In this document: one piece after another, positions 31,942-42,871 of the stretch
How positions within the stretch are numbered: position 1 is the first letter of the stretch
Layout: every line of letters starts with the position of its first letter
Source of the DNA: Ryuthela nishihirai
Taxonomy: Eukaryota; Arthropoda; Arachnida; Araneae; Heptathelidae
Direction of reading: 5' to 3'
NCBI GenBank assembly: GCA_038380435.1
Contig: JAWZYU010000007.1
Location: forward strand, 85,636,334-85,700,333
Length of the DNA stretch: 64,000 bases
Program-made: the position numbers and the translations under genes
The notes under the pieces: generated by a model
Databases searched by the model: none
What the model was told of the DNA's origin: nothing
Seen by the model: the letters and a program-made list of their open reading frames with translations, nothing else

Positions 31942-34699
31942 CATTTGAATAACAACGCTGTCACTGCAATGGCGTTCCATCCTAAAGTGTACAAGAAATG
32001 CTATATATAAAATTTCAAAAATAGTGCATAGGAAAAGGCTATATATAAAATTTCGAAAATAATAATTATTCATCCCTATTCCAAAAATTATTTTTTTATT
32101 ACCTGTTTATTTTTTTTATTTACGTGAAACGAGAGAGGTGAAAGTCACTTCTTTCAAAATGAAGCGCCGATACCAATGGGGGACCCTTGCTTTTCATTGC
32201 TGTTTCTTCAAAGTTAAAAAAAATTTTTAATAATTACACAAAAAAATTAGAGTAAGTTATTCGTTTAACAATTATTATTTCTGCTTAAGTTAACTTTTGA
32301 AGTAAGTTCCTATGACTAGCAATGCTTCTCTTTTCAACTTCGACAGCTCTATATATTAAACGAAGATTGTTGAAAATCGATATTAGGAAAAACTTAATAG
32401 ATATCTTCCATTTATCCCTTGAGAGAGTTTTTCCTAAAACTCTCCTTTCAAAGTTGCGGATCTATGAAAGTAACTTTCAATTGACATAAATTGGTAGCAT
32501 CCCAATCTTCTCAAAACAATATATACCTGGAAATAATAGTGTCGGTTGATTTTCAGTTCAAACTGCGTTTCCCCCAAATTCATATATTCTTAAATCCTCA
32601 TCTGTTAAGAGTTTTCTAATTTCTTAACTTGGAGCTTTCAAAAATTTAAACTCGCGTGTAGTACCAAACTCCCTCTTTATACACACCTGCTAGATACGAT
32701 ATCATTTCAAGCGACCAGAATATTGCTTTTCGAAAGAGAGCTTCTGATCGTAGGGATCCTTTTCACACTTTCAAATCGTGGGCTATTTTTTGAACTTCCT
32801 TCCACCGTCTTTGTATGGAAATTAACTTGTCCATCTCTTCTCGTGAAGGGGAGACGCGAATTTCCCTGCGGCAGAGGTTTAGCCGAGATACAATGCCGAC
32901 GAAAGATCCTCCGATTGCCTCACAGCTCTCATCACATCGCTAGCATAATTGAATTCCTGAAGCGAGTGTCCATATCAAAGAGGACTAAACCTCTGCATGT
33001 TTTGCCATTCAAGTTTCCTCCAGTCCTATTCCAACCACCATCGTTTTTTCCCGCTTTCCTTCGATTTTTTTTTTAACTCCCTGAAAGAAACCTTACTTTT
33101 TTCTCTCCTCCCTTTCCATTACCTTGCTTTGGGGTTTTTATTTACAAGATAAACTTCGGCTGAAGGGAGAATGCCACGCCAGCTGGTGTTCAGTCTTGTG
33201 ACGTTGTCAAGAGGGTGTTTTCACGTTCCCCGAGCATTAGAGGCAAGCACGCGCTGACGTAGACAACAATGGCGCCGATTCATCCTGGACTAGTGCCACC
33301 AGCATCGGTTGGAAAATGACTCTGCCTGCACCTGTTGCGGTGAAATGCCACTCAAGAATTGTTACTGACATTGGATATAAGAGCGGCATGAAACCGAATT
33401 GTTGCAAAGTCCTTAAACATTAACATCTTTTTTTAAGCTGGAATTTCCTGTTTCTATATCAGATGTGTCGATGACACCATAGTAATGGATATTTGAACAT
33501 TATTAATTATTTAGCGAATTATTTAATTTACCCAATGCATTAAATAAAATTAAATATTAAACACGTATATACAGACTTATAAGCTAAATTTATGATAAAG
33601 AATAATTTTGTTTGAGAATATGAGAACTTTTGTTTTTATTTATAAAAATAAATAGACAATAATCATCAAACGTGTACAGATTGTGTACGGCCGCCAAAAA
33701 CATTATACTTTGGTTCAGGGAAAGGCTTTTATAATAAAAAATAACGAATGCTATAAGTTTGAATATATATTGATGTGTCTGTTTGAAAATGTTCTTTTCG
33801 TGGAAAATTCGAATAATAAATAAAAAAATATCATTAATTTTTTTAAAATTCCGTTATTGAAATTGTCTGGTGGACTGTATTTCCTGTACAGAACTGTTTA
33901 TCATTCTTTCCTCAAAAGACTTTAATTTTTCATTAGCTACTCGCCTTTTACTACTCAGCAAATAAATTTTTGATTCCTACTTATTCAGACGATGCGAAAA
34001 GTAATGAATAATTTGCCATCTACTTGGATGTGGATGTTGACTCATTTAATTCTTTGAAATTCTTTCTGTTTACACAGATCAGAGTCAAATCGTTATCAGT
34101 TGGCAGAATATGTTTAGTTCGAAGTCTACCTGAAGATCACGACAACATATGAGAGAAATACCACTCTGGGGATAAGAATCTCTCTTCTTTTCAGCTCATC
34201 ACGTTTATTTTTTGCAGTTTGGGATTTTGTGTCATCTCCGAACATGGAGTTATAGAAATCTCAGTCAAAAAATTACTTTCAGAAAAACCATGAACAGACT
34301 TACCGTCATGTACCCCGAAACAAGAAATAATTTTACAGAAAATACTTTATAGGTCTCTGAAGTTTTCGGGTTTAAAACTTCACAAGAAAGTCTGATGGGA
34401 AGCTGATAGACGAAAAACTGTTCCGAAGTAAATTAATAAAATAACAAAATGGTTGACAAAATGAAAAATGTATCTCTGAAAAGGAATCGGGGAAATATCA
34501 TCAGGAAAGGAAGCTATCAAATAGTAATCTATTTGCATAATGATTCACAATATGAAGTCTACACAGGTTTCAAAGGTTTAAAAAAATGCAAAATTAAAGA
34601 TCATGGTAATAATATTTAGATACTAGAAATATTAAGTTTTAAATAATTTATTTCTAATTAATTTACACAATGTATTCAGAGACCGCGAAATCTTGAAAG
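31942..34699. other. long stretch without recognised elements; 32.7-33.4 kb is GC-richer
   Basis: Most is AT-rich and unrecognised. Between about 32690 and 33370 the composition is visibly more balanced. It holds a 117-codon frame (32723-33076) that matches nothing I know, and further on a CRE-like TGACGTAG (33256-33263) followed by ATGGCGCC at 33269, whose frame closes after 16 codons. This could be a promoter-proximal or conserved non-coding segment, but there is no positive evidence for a gene. Confidence 0.3.
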
Positions 34700-35012
34700 G
34701 GTTGGGGGGGGGGTTGTTTTACTTCTAAGGGTACTTTTTTGCACACAATGGGCTAAATTGCCAGGTCACAAGAACCCCGAAGACACAGAGAAGGTTCGGG
34801 TACGAGAGGTTATGGCTCTCTCGCACATGAGGCCACGGTTTAACGAACCATTCAAAGGCGGTCTTTCCAAGCCCATTGGTGTCCCCTACTGACAGAGGAC
34901 AGGCAGGGAGTTTTTGCGGAGATAATTTTCAACGCTGGCCCAGGTGAGACTGGAACCTGAGAACCGCCGATCATGAGTCTGGTACACTACCGACTGAGAC
35001 ATGCCCACCCCT
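34700..35012 (-). repeat. SINE-A, diverged copy with internal deletion
   Basis: Tail GGGTTGTTTTACTTCTAAGG, body missing about 90 bp (TTCGGGTACGAGAGGTTATG joins distant parts), head ending CTACCGACTGAGACATGCCC. Confidence 0.85.
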
Positions 35013-35054
35013 ATCTGATAAAGAATGATTTTCGATTTAATCACACCTGATACC

Positions 35055-35180
35055 TTTAGTTGCAGTCCCGATGGCAGAATGGTTAGCACCTTTAGATATG
35101 GTGCAATGATATCTGAATCTGTGAACTAATATACTGATAAGCTCTTGTCAGACATTTGTAGGAAGCCGCTGCTTCAAGAG
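35055..35180 (+). repeat. SINE-C, tRNA-derived
   Basis: TGGCAGAATGG at about 35071 fits the A-box consensus exactly. The 3' part ACTGATAAGCTCTTGTCAGA then AGCCGCTGCTTCAAG resembles the 3' part of the element at 47583-47762. The B box is poorly preserved. Confidence 0.5.
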
Positions 35181-35196
35181 TTATTTATTTATATAT

Positions 35197-35271
35197 ACTG
35201 CTCACAAAAATTAGGGGATATTTCAAAATGAATATGAAGCGAAGAAATATCCCCTAATTTTTGTGAGCAGT
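35197..35271. mobile_element. 75-bp MITE with 27-bp terminal inverted repeats
   Basis: ACTGCTCACAAAAATTAGGG (35197 onward, arm to 35223) is the perfect reverse complement of 35245-35271. TA dinucleotides flank both ends, as expected for Tc1/mariner-type derivatives. Confidence 0.88.
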
Positions 35272-36060
35272 GTATATACCTCTCCTTGTACCAAGGTAGA
35301 TCTTTCAATTCGTGGACTGCGGTGGCTAACAACTAGCAGCATTTCGTAGGGGTTAATACATGATATGTCGCAAAACAGCGACTTTTGAAGGCGTAGGGGT
35401 TAATACATAATATGTCGCAAAACAGTGACTTTTGAAGGGCGCGAAGCAGTGTGTGCAAGTTCAAACACGTTGCAATACAATCAGAAAGTAACAGCAAAAC
35501 AATACGTAGTCAGTCTGATGTTTTATCGCTTTGGAAAGGTGTTCGTTTTTGTGTGTGTGATTTTTTTAAAGTTATGGCTGATCTGGAAACTGAGCAGCGG
35601 CATATGAGATGTTGCTGTGTTAGGCGAGGTTTAAGTGCGGCACAGACAGTCCCAGAAAGGATTCAAGGGTGTGGAGAACATTGCTTGAAATGAAGCGCGA
35701 TGTTGAAGTGGAACAAACGCTTCTGAGACAAGATCGATTCCGTGGAGGATGATCCAAGATCTATGCAACCAAACACTCTTCTCCGATATTTGAGTGATTT
35801 CTGCGATTGTCTGTGCTCCACTTAAGCCTACACATACCGCACCCGCGCTGCGAATTTCGCCCACGAAGCGCTTGAAAGCGATTTCAGCAGCGGTAATGTA
35901 ACATCTTGTTCGTCTGTATTCCTTAGAGGTTTTTGTAGGCGTTTGGCAGTTCTTAGTGTCTTGAAAAGCTGTGTTCCTTTCTTATAAGTTTGGTGCCTCT
36001 CTTTGAAACACTTCAGGTATTGTACTTTAATCTTATCTCCTCGCATTTATTGTTAAGATC

Positions 36061-36864
36061 ATGGCGCCTAAAAACAAGATGACAACCTCGCTAAAGAATT
36101 CAGCTCTCGCTAGCAAAGCATCAAGCTCGCCAGTGGGTAGAAGCAGCCCTCCAAGGTCACCCCCTACCCCTAGCGCTGGTTTGAACTTCGGACGACGTCG
36201 AAGTTCGGACGACGATCTGTTAGCGTCAGTCTCTAAATATGTTGAAACTATTTTCAAATCCCAAGATTCTGTTCAAATGATTGTCTCATTACTCACAGGA
36301 GCAGTTACTTTTGCTGTTCTGCAAGAAATAAAAAGAACTGTTGAGTTTTCTACGGAGGATATACATGAGGTAAGAGATCAAATTAGAGAGAAAGATGTAG
36401 TAATAAATCAACTACGTTCTGAGATTTCTTTGAAGTGCAATGAACTGGAACAGTACCAACGCAGAGACTATATCAGGATTTTTGGAGTGGAAGAAGTAGA
36501 TACGCCTACTGATGACCTTGCCATTAAAATTTTCAATGAAAAGTAAACATTGCCATTTTCGTAAATGACAATGACCGCAGTCATCGAGTGGGGATTGGTC
36601 GGAACGGCAAGCCCCGACCGATCATTGTAAAATTCTGTTCATATGGGAAAAGAAATGCCGTGTTCCATGCTAAAAGTAAATTTAAAGGCAGTGGAATCAC
36701 TATTCATGAAGATCTAACGTCAGAAAGACTTAAAGTGCTTCATTCGGCTATTGAGAAATTTGGCCAGTGCAATGTTTAGATTCAAAATGGATCAATAGTG
36801 GTAAAAATGAAAAACGGTAACAAGCGCTTTATTAAATCAAAGAATGAGTTAAATGAACTTTAAA
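36061..36864 (+). pseudogene. LINE ORF1 protein (RNA-binding), broken
   Basis: ORF1 proteins of non-LTR retrotransposons bind element RNA and assist reverse transcription. Here the ATG at 36061 opens a low-complexity Ser/Pro N-terminus (SSPVGRSSPPRSPPTPSAG), followed by a predicted coiled coil (about residues 95-140, VRDQIREKDVVINQLRSEIS). Then comes an RRM-like region starting ELEQYQRRDYIRIFGVEE. The frame stops at 36546 (TAA). The same protein pattern continues in another frame with SHRVGIGRNGKPRPIIVKFC and SGITIHEDLTSERLKVLHSA, reaching about 36864. One stop plus a frameshift make it a pseudogene. Its companion ORF2 starts 3.3 kb downstream because of later insertions. Confidence 0.75.
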
Positions 36865-36905
36865 ATTAGTTTAAAAAATTTTCTTTGTGTACCTGTAAAT
36901 TTATA

Positions 36906-38367
36906 CAGGGTGATTCAAAACTTATCGTTCAAATTTCGTGGGGAGGTAGGGAATACGTCAGGAAACCGATTTCACATAGGAAAGCATGTCCGCAAACATC
37001 ATCTACATGAACAAAATGGACAAGTAAAGTGAACACAAGGAAACAGTACAGTTAAGTGGTAACGAATGTGACTTTTATTCCAACAAGGTAAAGTACAGGT
37101 TCACAGTAGGTGCTCAAAATTGCGACCATTTACACGGACACAGGATTCACAGCGCCGTTGCATTGACCGCCGAACATTTTCAAAAACGCCTGGCATATCA
37201 CGGACAATGCCTGCGGCGGCCACTATTCGTGCAACAAGGTCCATTTCACTGTCGACGGGGGTCTCGTACACATGGTATTTCATGGCCCCCCACAAAAAGA
37301 AATCCATGGGTGATAAATCAGGTGACCTGGGTGGCCAAGCGATCGGTCCACCTCTACTGATCCATCGAGCTCCGAATGTTCGGTTCAGGTAATCACGCAA
37401 CAATTGTGCTATGGGCTGGAGCCCCGTCATGTTGATACCACATATCTCGGCGGATGCGCAGGAACAGCGCCCAGAAAAGTCGGTAACACTGTCTCGAGAA
37501 ATATTAGGTATTTCCGGCCGTCCAATCGGGGTGGTAGCAAGTAAGGTCCCAACAAACAGTCACCAATGATTCCAGCCCACACATTTACGGCAAAACGATG
37601 TTGCGCAGCGTGACTTCTCGTACCATGCGGGTTGTCGTAAGCCCACACATGTGAATTGTGTGTATTGAACACACCTTCATGACTGAATGAAGCTTTATCT
37701 GTAAAAAGGACAGAAGCTGGAAAACTGGGGTACACGCACCTTTCTGCATGAACCATTGTGCAAATTCCACACGCTTCGGATAATCGTCAGGATGCAGTAA
37801 CTGCACCCTTTGCAGATGGTAAGGATGCACACGTTCCTCGTGCAGTATCCGCCACACTGCTGACTGAGAGACCCCAAGCTGCTGAGCAATAGCTCGTGTG
37901 CTGTTATTCGGATTATCTTCGATGGACTGTAGGACCTGTTCTGCGACGTTGACAGTCCCTGTCAGTCGTCTTCTCCCTGTATCCTGCATGTTGCTGCGCA
38001 GTGAACCACGCTCGCGCATATTGCGATGCACACATGCAAACATTTGATGCTGCGGTATTCTTCTGTTGGGGTATCAGTCTTCGTAAACTTGCCTAGCTCG
38101 GCGGCCGCTTTCGCCAGCTGCCCCATATGCGAGATCCATATCCGCTAGCTCTTGATGCGTAAAACGATTCATATTTTCACTAGTAAGTCAGCTCGTACAC
38201 TGATGACAGCGGGAGTGGTCGGGCGAGCTGTACACTGGTTGGGTACACACAGCGCCCTCTACATACGCATGCGTACATTTGCGGACATACTTTCCTATGT
38301 GAAATCAGTTTCCTGACGTATTCCGTACCTCCCCACGAAATTTGAACGATAAGTTTGAATCACCCTG
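36906..38367 (-). mobile_element. Tc1/mariner-superfamily transposon, nearly complete, 92-bp terminal inverted repeats
   Basis: Ends CAGGGTGATTCAAAACTTAT and the reverse complement at 38367 are inverted for about 92 bp each. TA is duplicated at 36904-36905 and 38368-38369. It carries one transposase on the minus strand. Immediately right of it, 38370-38403 holds stray pieces of similar ends (GAATCACCCTTAACTGAATC), then the second transposon begins. Confidence 0.88.
37101..38172 (-). pseudogene. DDE transposase, DUF4817-type N-terminus, recently broken
   Basis: On the minus strand the start codon at 38172 opens MNRFTHQELADMDLAYGAAG, a helix-turn-helix region of the DUF4817 type common in arthropod transposases. 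An in-frame stop interrupts YED*YPNRRIPQHQMF near 38085. STRAIAQQLGVSQSAVWRIL is the second helix-turn-helix, then HPYHLQRVQLLHPDDYPKRV. A frameshift near 37750 leads to ASVLFTDKASFSHEGVFNTH (first catalytic Asp in TDKA, where family members usually have TDEA). The second motif HDGAPAH lies in another frame near 37430, and PPRSPDLSPMDFFLWG gives the third Asp region. It ends NFEHLL at 37101. About 355 residues with one stop and at least two frameshifts. Confidence 0.85.
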
Positions 38368-38405
38368 TATTTTGAATCACCCTTAACTGAATCACCCTGT
38401 ATATA

Positions 38406-39961
38406 CAGGGTGATTCAGTTAAGCGTGTACAAACTACTGGGAGGGGTAGGTTGCACAAAGACGAATCGGAATCATATAGCAATGCAGGGTCAGTAACGGC
38501 ATCAACGTGTGCTAGTGTACAGAGAGGACGTGAATGAAAGAGCAGCACGTAAGTGAATAAAATGCTTTTTATTAATCACAATAGGTATATTTGCGAAATG
38601 TACAGAAGTCACAGAAGATGGCATTGTATGGCCTCGGGACTGCACAACGTCCTCGCAGGTAACTGTCATTCGCGAACCGCTCGCAGTGGTAATAGGATGG
38701 CTGATTACACAAACGTGGAATTGGCCGATATGCATCTGCGGACTGCAATGGGCGAGCCGCTGTGTGCGTGTACCAGGAACGGTACCCGATGAGGCGTACT
38801 CCCAACCACCAGATGTTTGCACGGCTGCATCAGAGGTTATGTGACACTGGTTCCTTCCAGAGACCTGCCAGGAGTCAGGAACGATGGGCACGGAACCCTG
38901 ATATGGAGAAGAATGTGCTACGTCATACAGAAGACACTCCAAGTGCCAGTACTCGAGCAATCGCCCACCGGGTCGGTCTTTCCCAATCCACGTATGGAGG
39001 ATTATGCACGATAACCAATTGCATCCATATCATGTGCAGTGCGTCCAGACACTGAAGCCTGAAGATTACCCACAGCGCATTGCATTTGCGCAATGGTACC
39101 TGCAGAAGAGTGCGGCAGAACCCCAATTTCATGCTTCTGTGCTGTTCACAGACGAGGCATGCTTTACACGGGAAGGTAGCTTCAATGCACATAACACGCA
39201 TGCATGGGCAGTGGAGAACCCCCATGCTACACGAACACGTGCAGCACAAAACCGTTTTGCTGTAAATGTTTGGTCCGGCATTGTCGGGGACCACTTAATA
39301 GGCCCATACCTCATACCAGTTCATCTGGACGGACGGAGTTACCGGATATTTCTGGAGGACGCCTTGCCAGAACTTTTTGATGAACAACAGGACCTCAGTC
39401 GCTGTGCCGTGCAATGTGGTTCCAGCACGATGGGGCCCCTGCCCATTTCAGCCATGAAGTTCGTCAACACGTAAACGTGACATTTGGACAACAGTGGATC
39501 GGGCGTGATGATCCCGTTCATTGGCCTGCAAGATTGTCGGACCTATAATGCCTTGATTACTTCTTCTGGAGTTACATCAAAGGACTGGTGTTCGACACCC
39601 CCGTTGAAAGTGCTGAGAGCCTTGTCGCACGCATCTCCGTAGCTGCCTCGGAAGTCCGAGACACGCCAGGAATCTTCCAGAATGTACGTGATTCCATGCA
39701 CCGACGATGTCAGGCCTGTGTTACAGCTCGTGGTTGCAACTTCGAACACCTTCTGTGACTTCTGTACATTTCGCAAATATACCTATTGTGATTAATAAAA
39801 AGCATTTTATTCACTTACGTGCTGCTCTTTCATTCACGTCCTCTCTGTACACTAGCACACGTTGATGCCGTTACCGACCCTGCATTGCTATATGATTCCG
39901 ATTCGTCTTTGTGCAACCTACCACTCCCAGAAGTTTGTACACGCTTAACTGAATCACCCTG
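38406..39961 (+). mobile_element. related Tc1/mariner-superfamily transposon with about 213-bp terminal inverted repeats
   Basis: The left repeat 38406-38618 and right repeat 39749-39961 are near-identical inverted copies, flanked by TA at 38404-38405 and 39962-39963. The outer 12 bases (CAGGGTGATTCA) match the neighbouring element. The right repeat includes the stop codon of the transposase gene. It lies in opposite orientation to the element at 36906. Confidence 0.9.
38697..39758 (+). pseudogene. DDE transposase, DUF4817-type, several frameshifts
   Basis: The start at 38697 gives MADYTNVELADMHLRTAMGE. A frameshift leads to QERYPMRRTPNHQMFARLHQ and STRAIAHRVGLSQ, another to HPYHVQCVQTLKPEDYPQRI, and SVLFTDEACFTREGSFNAHN supplies the first catalytic motif (TDEA). 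FAVNVWSGIVGDHLIGPYLI follows. After a further shift near 39420, FQHDGAPAHFSHEVRQHV gives the second motif. The third, normally SPDLxPxDFF, reads RLSDL*CLDYFFW, with Pro lost and a stop. It closes CNFEHLL at 39758. Homologous throughout to the transposase at 37101-38172 but clearly diverged from it. Not functional. Confidence 0.85.
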
Positions 39962-40184
39962 TATACTTTTACCCTTATTTATATATATTGTGATCTGTAA
40001 CGCACTTTACACAATCCTGTCTCTCTCAACTTCTATTTATTTTTGCTAAACTGCACAGAGTCCGTTTTTAAAGTAAAAACTCTCCTGCTACAAGTACTTT
40101 TACGACATACGACATTTAGAAACCCATTAGTCTAATAGAAACCCATTAATCCTTTTATTTATCCATTTTTATTATTCTGTAGAG

Positions 40185-41280
40185 AATTGGCTCAATATCT
40201 CCCTTCCAGATGATCTTTTTGAACTCGAAGGATATAAACTATTCCGCATCAACAGATCTAGCGGGACGGGAGGAGGGACTTTCATTATGTGAGGGAAACA
40301 TTTAATGTCGAAGTAAAGCCTATTCCTTCCTATTCATGTTTCGAAGGTCTCTGCGTCAAAATCTTCCCTATCAATAAACAAAACCCTGCTCTTATTATCG
40401 ACACACTTTACCGTCCACCGAACAGCAATATTGAAGATTTTATTAATTCATTGTACTCAGTCCTTGAAAGCTTCCCTTGCAACCTTCGTTCCATTCTTAC
40501 GGGAGATTTCAATATCGATGCTCTAAAACATAATTCTGCGTATTCCAAGCTTGAAATCTGCCTAAAAACATTTGGACATATACGTTTAAACAAATTGCCC
40601 ACTCGCATTACCGATCACAGTGAATCTCTCATTGATATGATTTTCTCCAATAGACTTTCACTTCACAAGCATACACTTACTCTTTTCGAAGACATTAGTG
40701 ATCAGTTTATTATTAGCTCATCTGTATTGCACTATTCACCTTGTGCACCTAAAGTTTTAATTTCAAAAAGATCCTTTAAAAATTTCAACAATGATGAGTT
40801 TTTTGAGTTTGCAAAGTATCTCCCTTTCCACAAGTGTATTTCCGAAGGCACAACTCCTACCTCAAAGGCACATCATCACTTCTGTTTAATCAATTTTGCA
40901 CTTGACACCTATGTTCCTTATAAAACTTCCAGAGTTCGCCCTTCTCAAAAGCCTTGGATTACAAAAGAACTTCTGAAAATGATCGCATTAAAAAAATAAA
41001 CACTTTAAGAATTCTATTAACCCCAATCACCCATACACATGGGAGAACTATAAAACTTTCAGTAATCTGGTCAACAGTAGTATTAAAAATACCAATCGTT
41101 TATATTTTCTTAATCGACTTTCCGTTATTAATCCAAATGGTAATGAAATATTTCGAATTTTTGATTCTATTACTAGTAACGTAAGAGCCCATACCAAAAT
41201 TAGTAAGATCGTTTACAATGACAACTCCTGCTGTGATCCTAAAGACATTGCTAATGTTTTAAAAAATGTATTATGTAAAT
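40185..41280 (+). pseudogene. LINE ORF2, endonuclease part
   Basis: Apurinic-type endonucleases nick target DNA for non-LTR elements. ENWLNISLPDDLFELEGYKL starts at about 40185. After a frameshift near 40290 an open frame of 236 codons (to 40999) includes TLYRPPNSNIEDFINSLYSV, the catalytic-region motif LTGDFNIDAL, and DHSESLIDMIFSN with the DH pair typical of the domain end. The N-terminal third (the usual LNARS and ITET region) is missing. Further linker residues (RAHTKISKIVYNDNSCCDPK then DIANVLKNVL) run to the RTE insertion point at about 41280. Confidence 0.8.
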
Positions 41281-42255
41281 GGTCTGTAAATGGTAGCTAG
41301 GTAGTCACTGGAAGGAGAGCTATGCACCAATCCCCTGTGATGATGCATAGAAACGGCCAGGCCTAGCACCTAATGTCCGACCCCGCCTTCTCGTGGTGTA
41401 GACCGTTAGTACCTTTCAAAAGAGATACTCTCTTGTGGAAGTGAACGTAAGGGGAGGGCTGCCAGATTAGTGTGGCCTACTGATCTGGACAACTAACTAC
41501 TTTTCTTTTTTTTCTACCCTGCTGAGGAGTGGTCAACCACACAGAGTCCTGGTGCTGATCATATAAACCCACTGGACTGGACAGATATATGACTCTGAGC
41601 TTGATTATGAATCCTGATTTTGCTGCACTGGTGGGCTTCTGTGGAGGGAAAATCTTCCGCTGTGTTTTCTGTTTGTTTGTGGGTTGACAGCCCCAAGTGA
41701 ATAGATTCGCAGGATATGTTTATCAGCTGGTGGATAATCCTGAACAGAGGTCATCGCAGGCACCTGAACTCTTTGCTTCTATTGGCATCGTCAAATTCTA
41801 CATTGGAGAAAGTCTTCCAGTGTAGATGGCTTCAGCCTTTAGTGGTGGGGGAACGGGTCTTTGCCCCATGTCTGCGATTAGGGGGCTGTTTGATATTGTC
41901 GGCATTCCCTCTCTCAATAAACATAGTTTCTTTAAACATCCTACTAACCATTTTCTCTCCATAGGTAGTTGGAATGTGAGGACTCTGCACATAGCTTTTT
42001 CTCTTGATGTCCTCACACAAGAATTCCACCATTATAATTTAGATATTCTCGGCTTGCAAGAGACCAGATGGACAGATAAAGGTCAGATTCTTAAAAATAA
42101 TCTTAAATTTCTCTTTTCAGGGAGGGATGACAATAAGCATCACCAAGGCGTGGGTCTGCTTCTCAGCAGACACGCTAGTGATGCTCTTCTAGGATATGAC
42201 TGCATTAATGAAAGGTTTCTTAGAGCAAAATTTCAGACAAGCGTTAAAGACTTGA

Positions 42256-42370
42256 ATTATGATTTATATTATTATTATTATAATTTAATTATTAATTATT
42301 TAATTATTTATTATTTAATTATTTATTATTATAAATTTATATTATAATTATTACTTATATTATTTGAATT
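42256..42370. repeat. AT-rich expansion within the RTE endonuclease
   Basis: TATTATTATTATTATAATTT and variants occupy about 110 bp between coding for NYDLY and YYCCYAP. The older RTE copy at 58.2 kb goes directly from the corresponding DLNYD region to CYAP, so this block is an insertion or microsatellite growth in this copy. Confidence 0.8.
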
Positions 42371-42656
42371 ATTATTGCTGTTATGCCCCCACTGAGGATG
42401 CCGATGAGAATGAGAAGGGTAGGTTTTATGAACGACTTCCGGATATTTTGAATTCTGTCAAGAAAGGAGATATTACCCTTGTTCTTGGTGACTTCAATGC
42501 CAAAGTTGGTACTGACTCTGACCTTTGGGGAGGGGTGATTGGCCCTTTTGGTATTGGTAGCTGCAATGACAATGGGCAACGTCTCCTACAGGTAAGTAAA
42601 CTGAATGATTTCAGAATAACTAACACATATTACAAACACCGCGACATACATAAGTA

Positions 42657-42871
42657 CAGTCGCTCAAAAAAGTATCCGAACACTATGGTTGATTGCAGAA
42701 GTCAGAAAAATTATCTGGCAACGATTTTTTTAGAAATCAGTGACCTGGCAACCTTCGTGTCACGTGACATGAAGGTTGCCAGATCACTAATTTCTAAAAA
42801 AATCGTTGCCAGATATTTTTTTCTGAATTCTGTAATGAACCATAGCGTTCGGATACTTTTTTGAGCGACTG
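42657..42871. mobile_element. palindromic MITE inserted at TA inside the RTE
   Basis: The ends CAGTCGCTCAAAAAAGTATC and their reverse complement at 42871 continue as an almost complete palindrome of 215 bp. TA is duplicated at 42655-42656 and 42872-42873. Dropping the element and one TA restores the expected KYTWVSPDG reading. A shorter relative lies at 52175-52279. No transposase inside. Probably mobilised by a Tc1/mariner-type enzyme. Confidence 0.9.
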
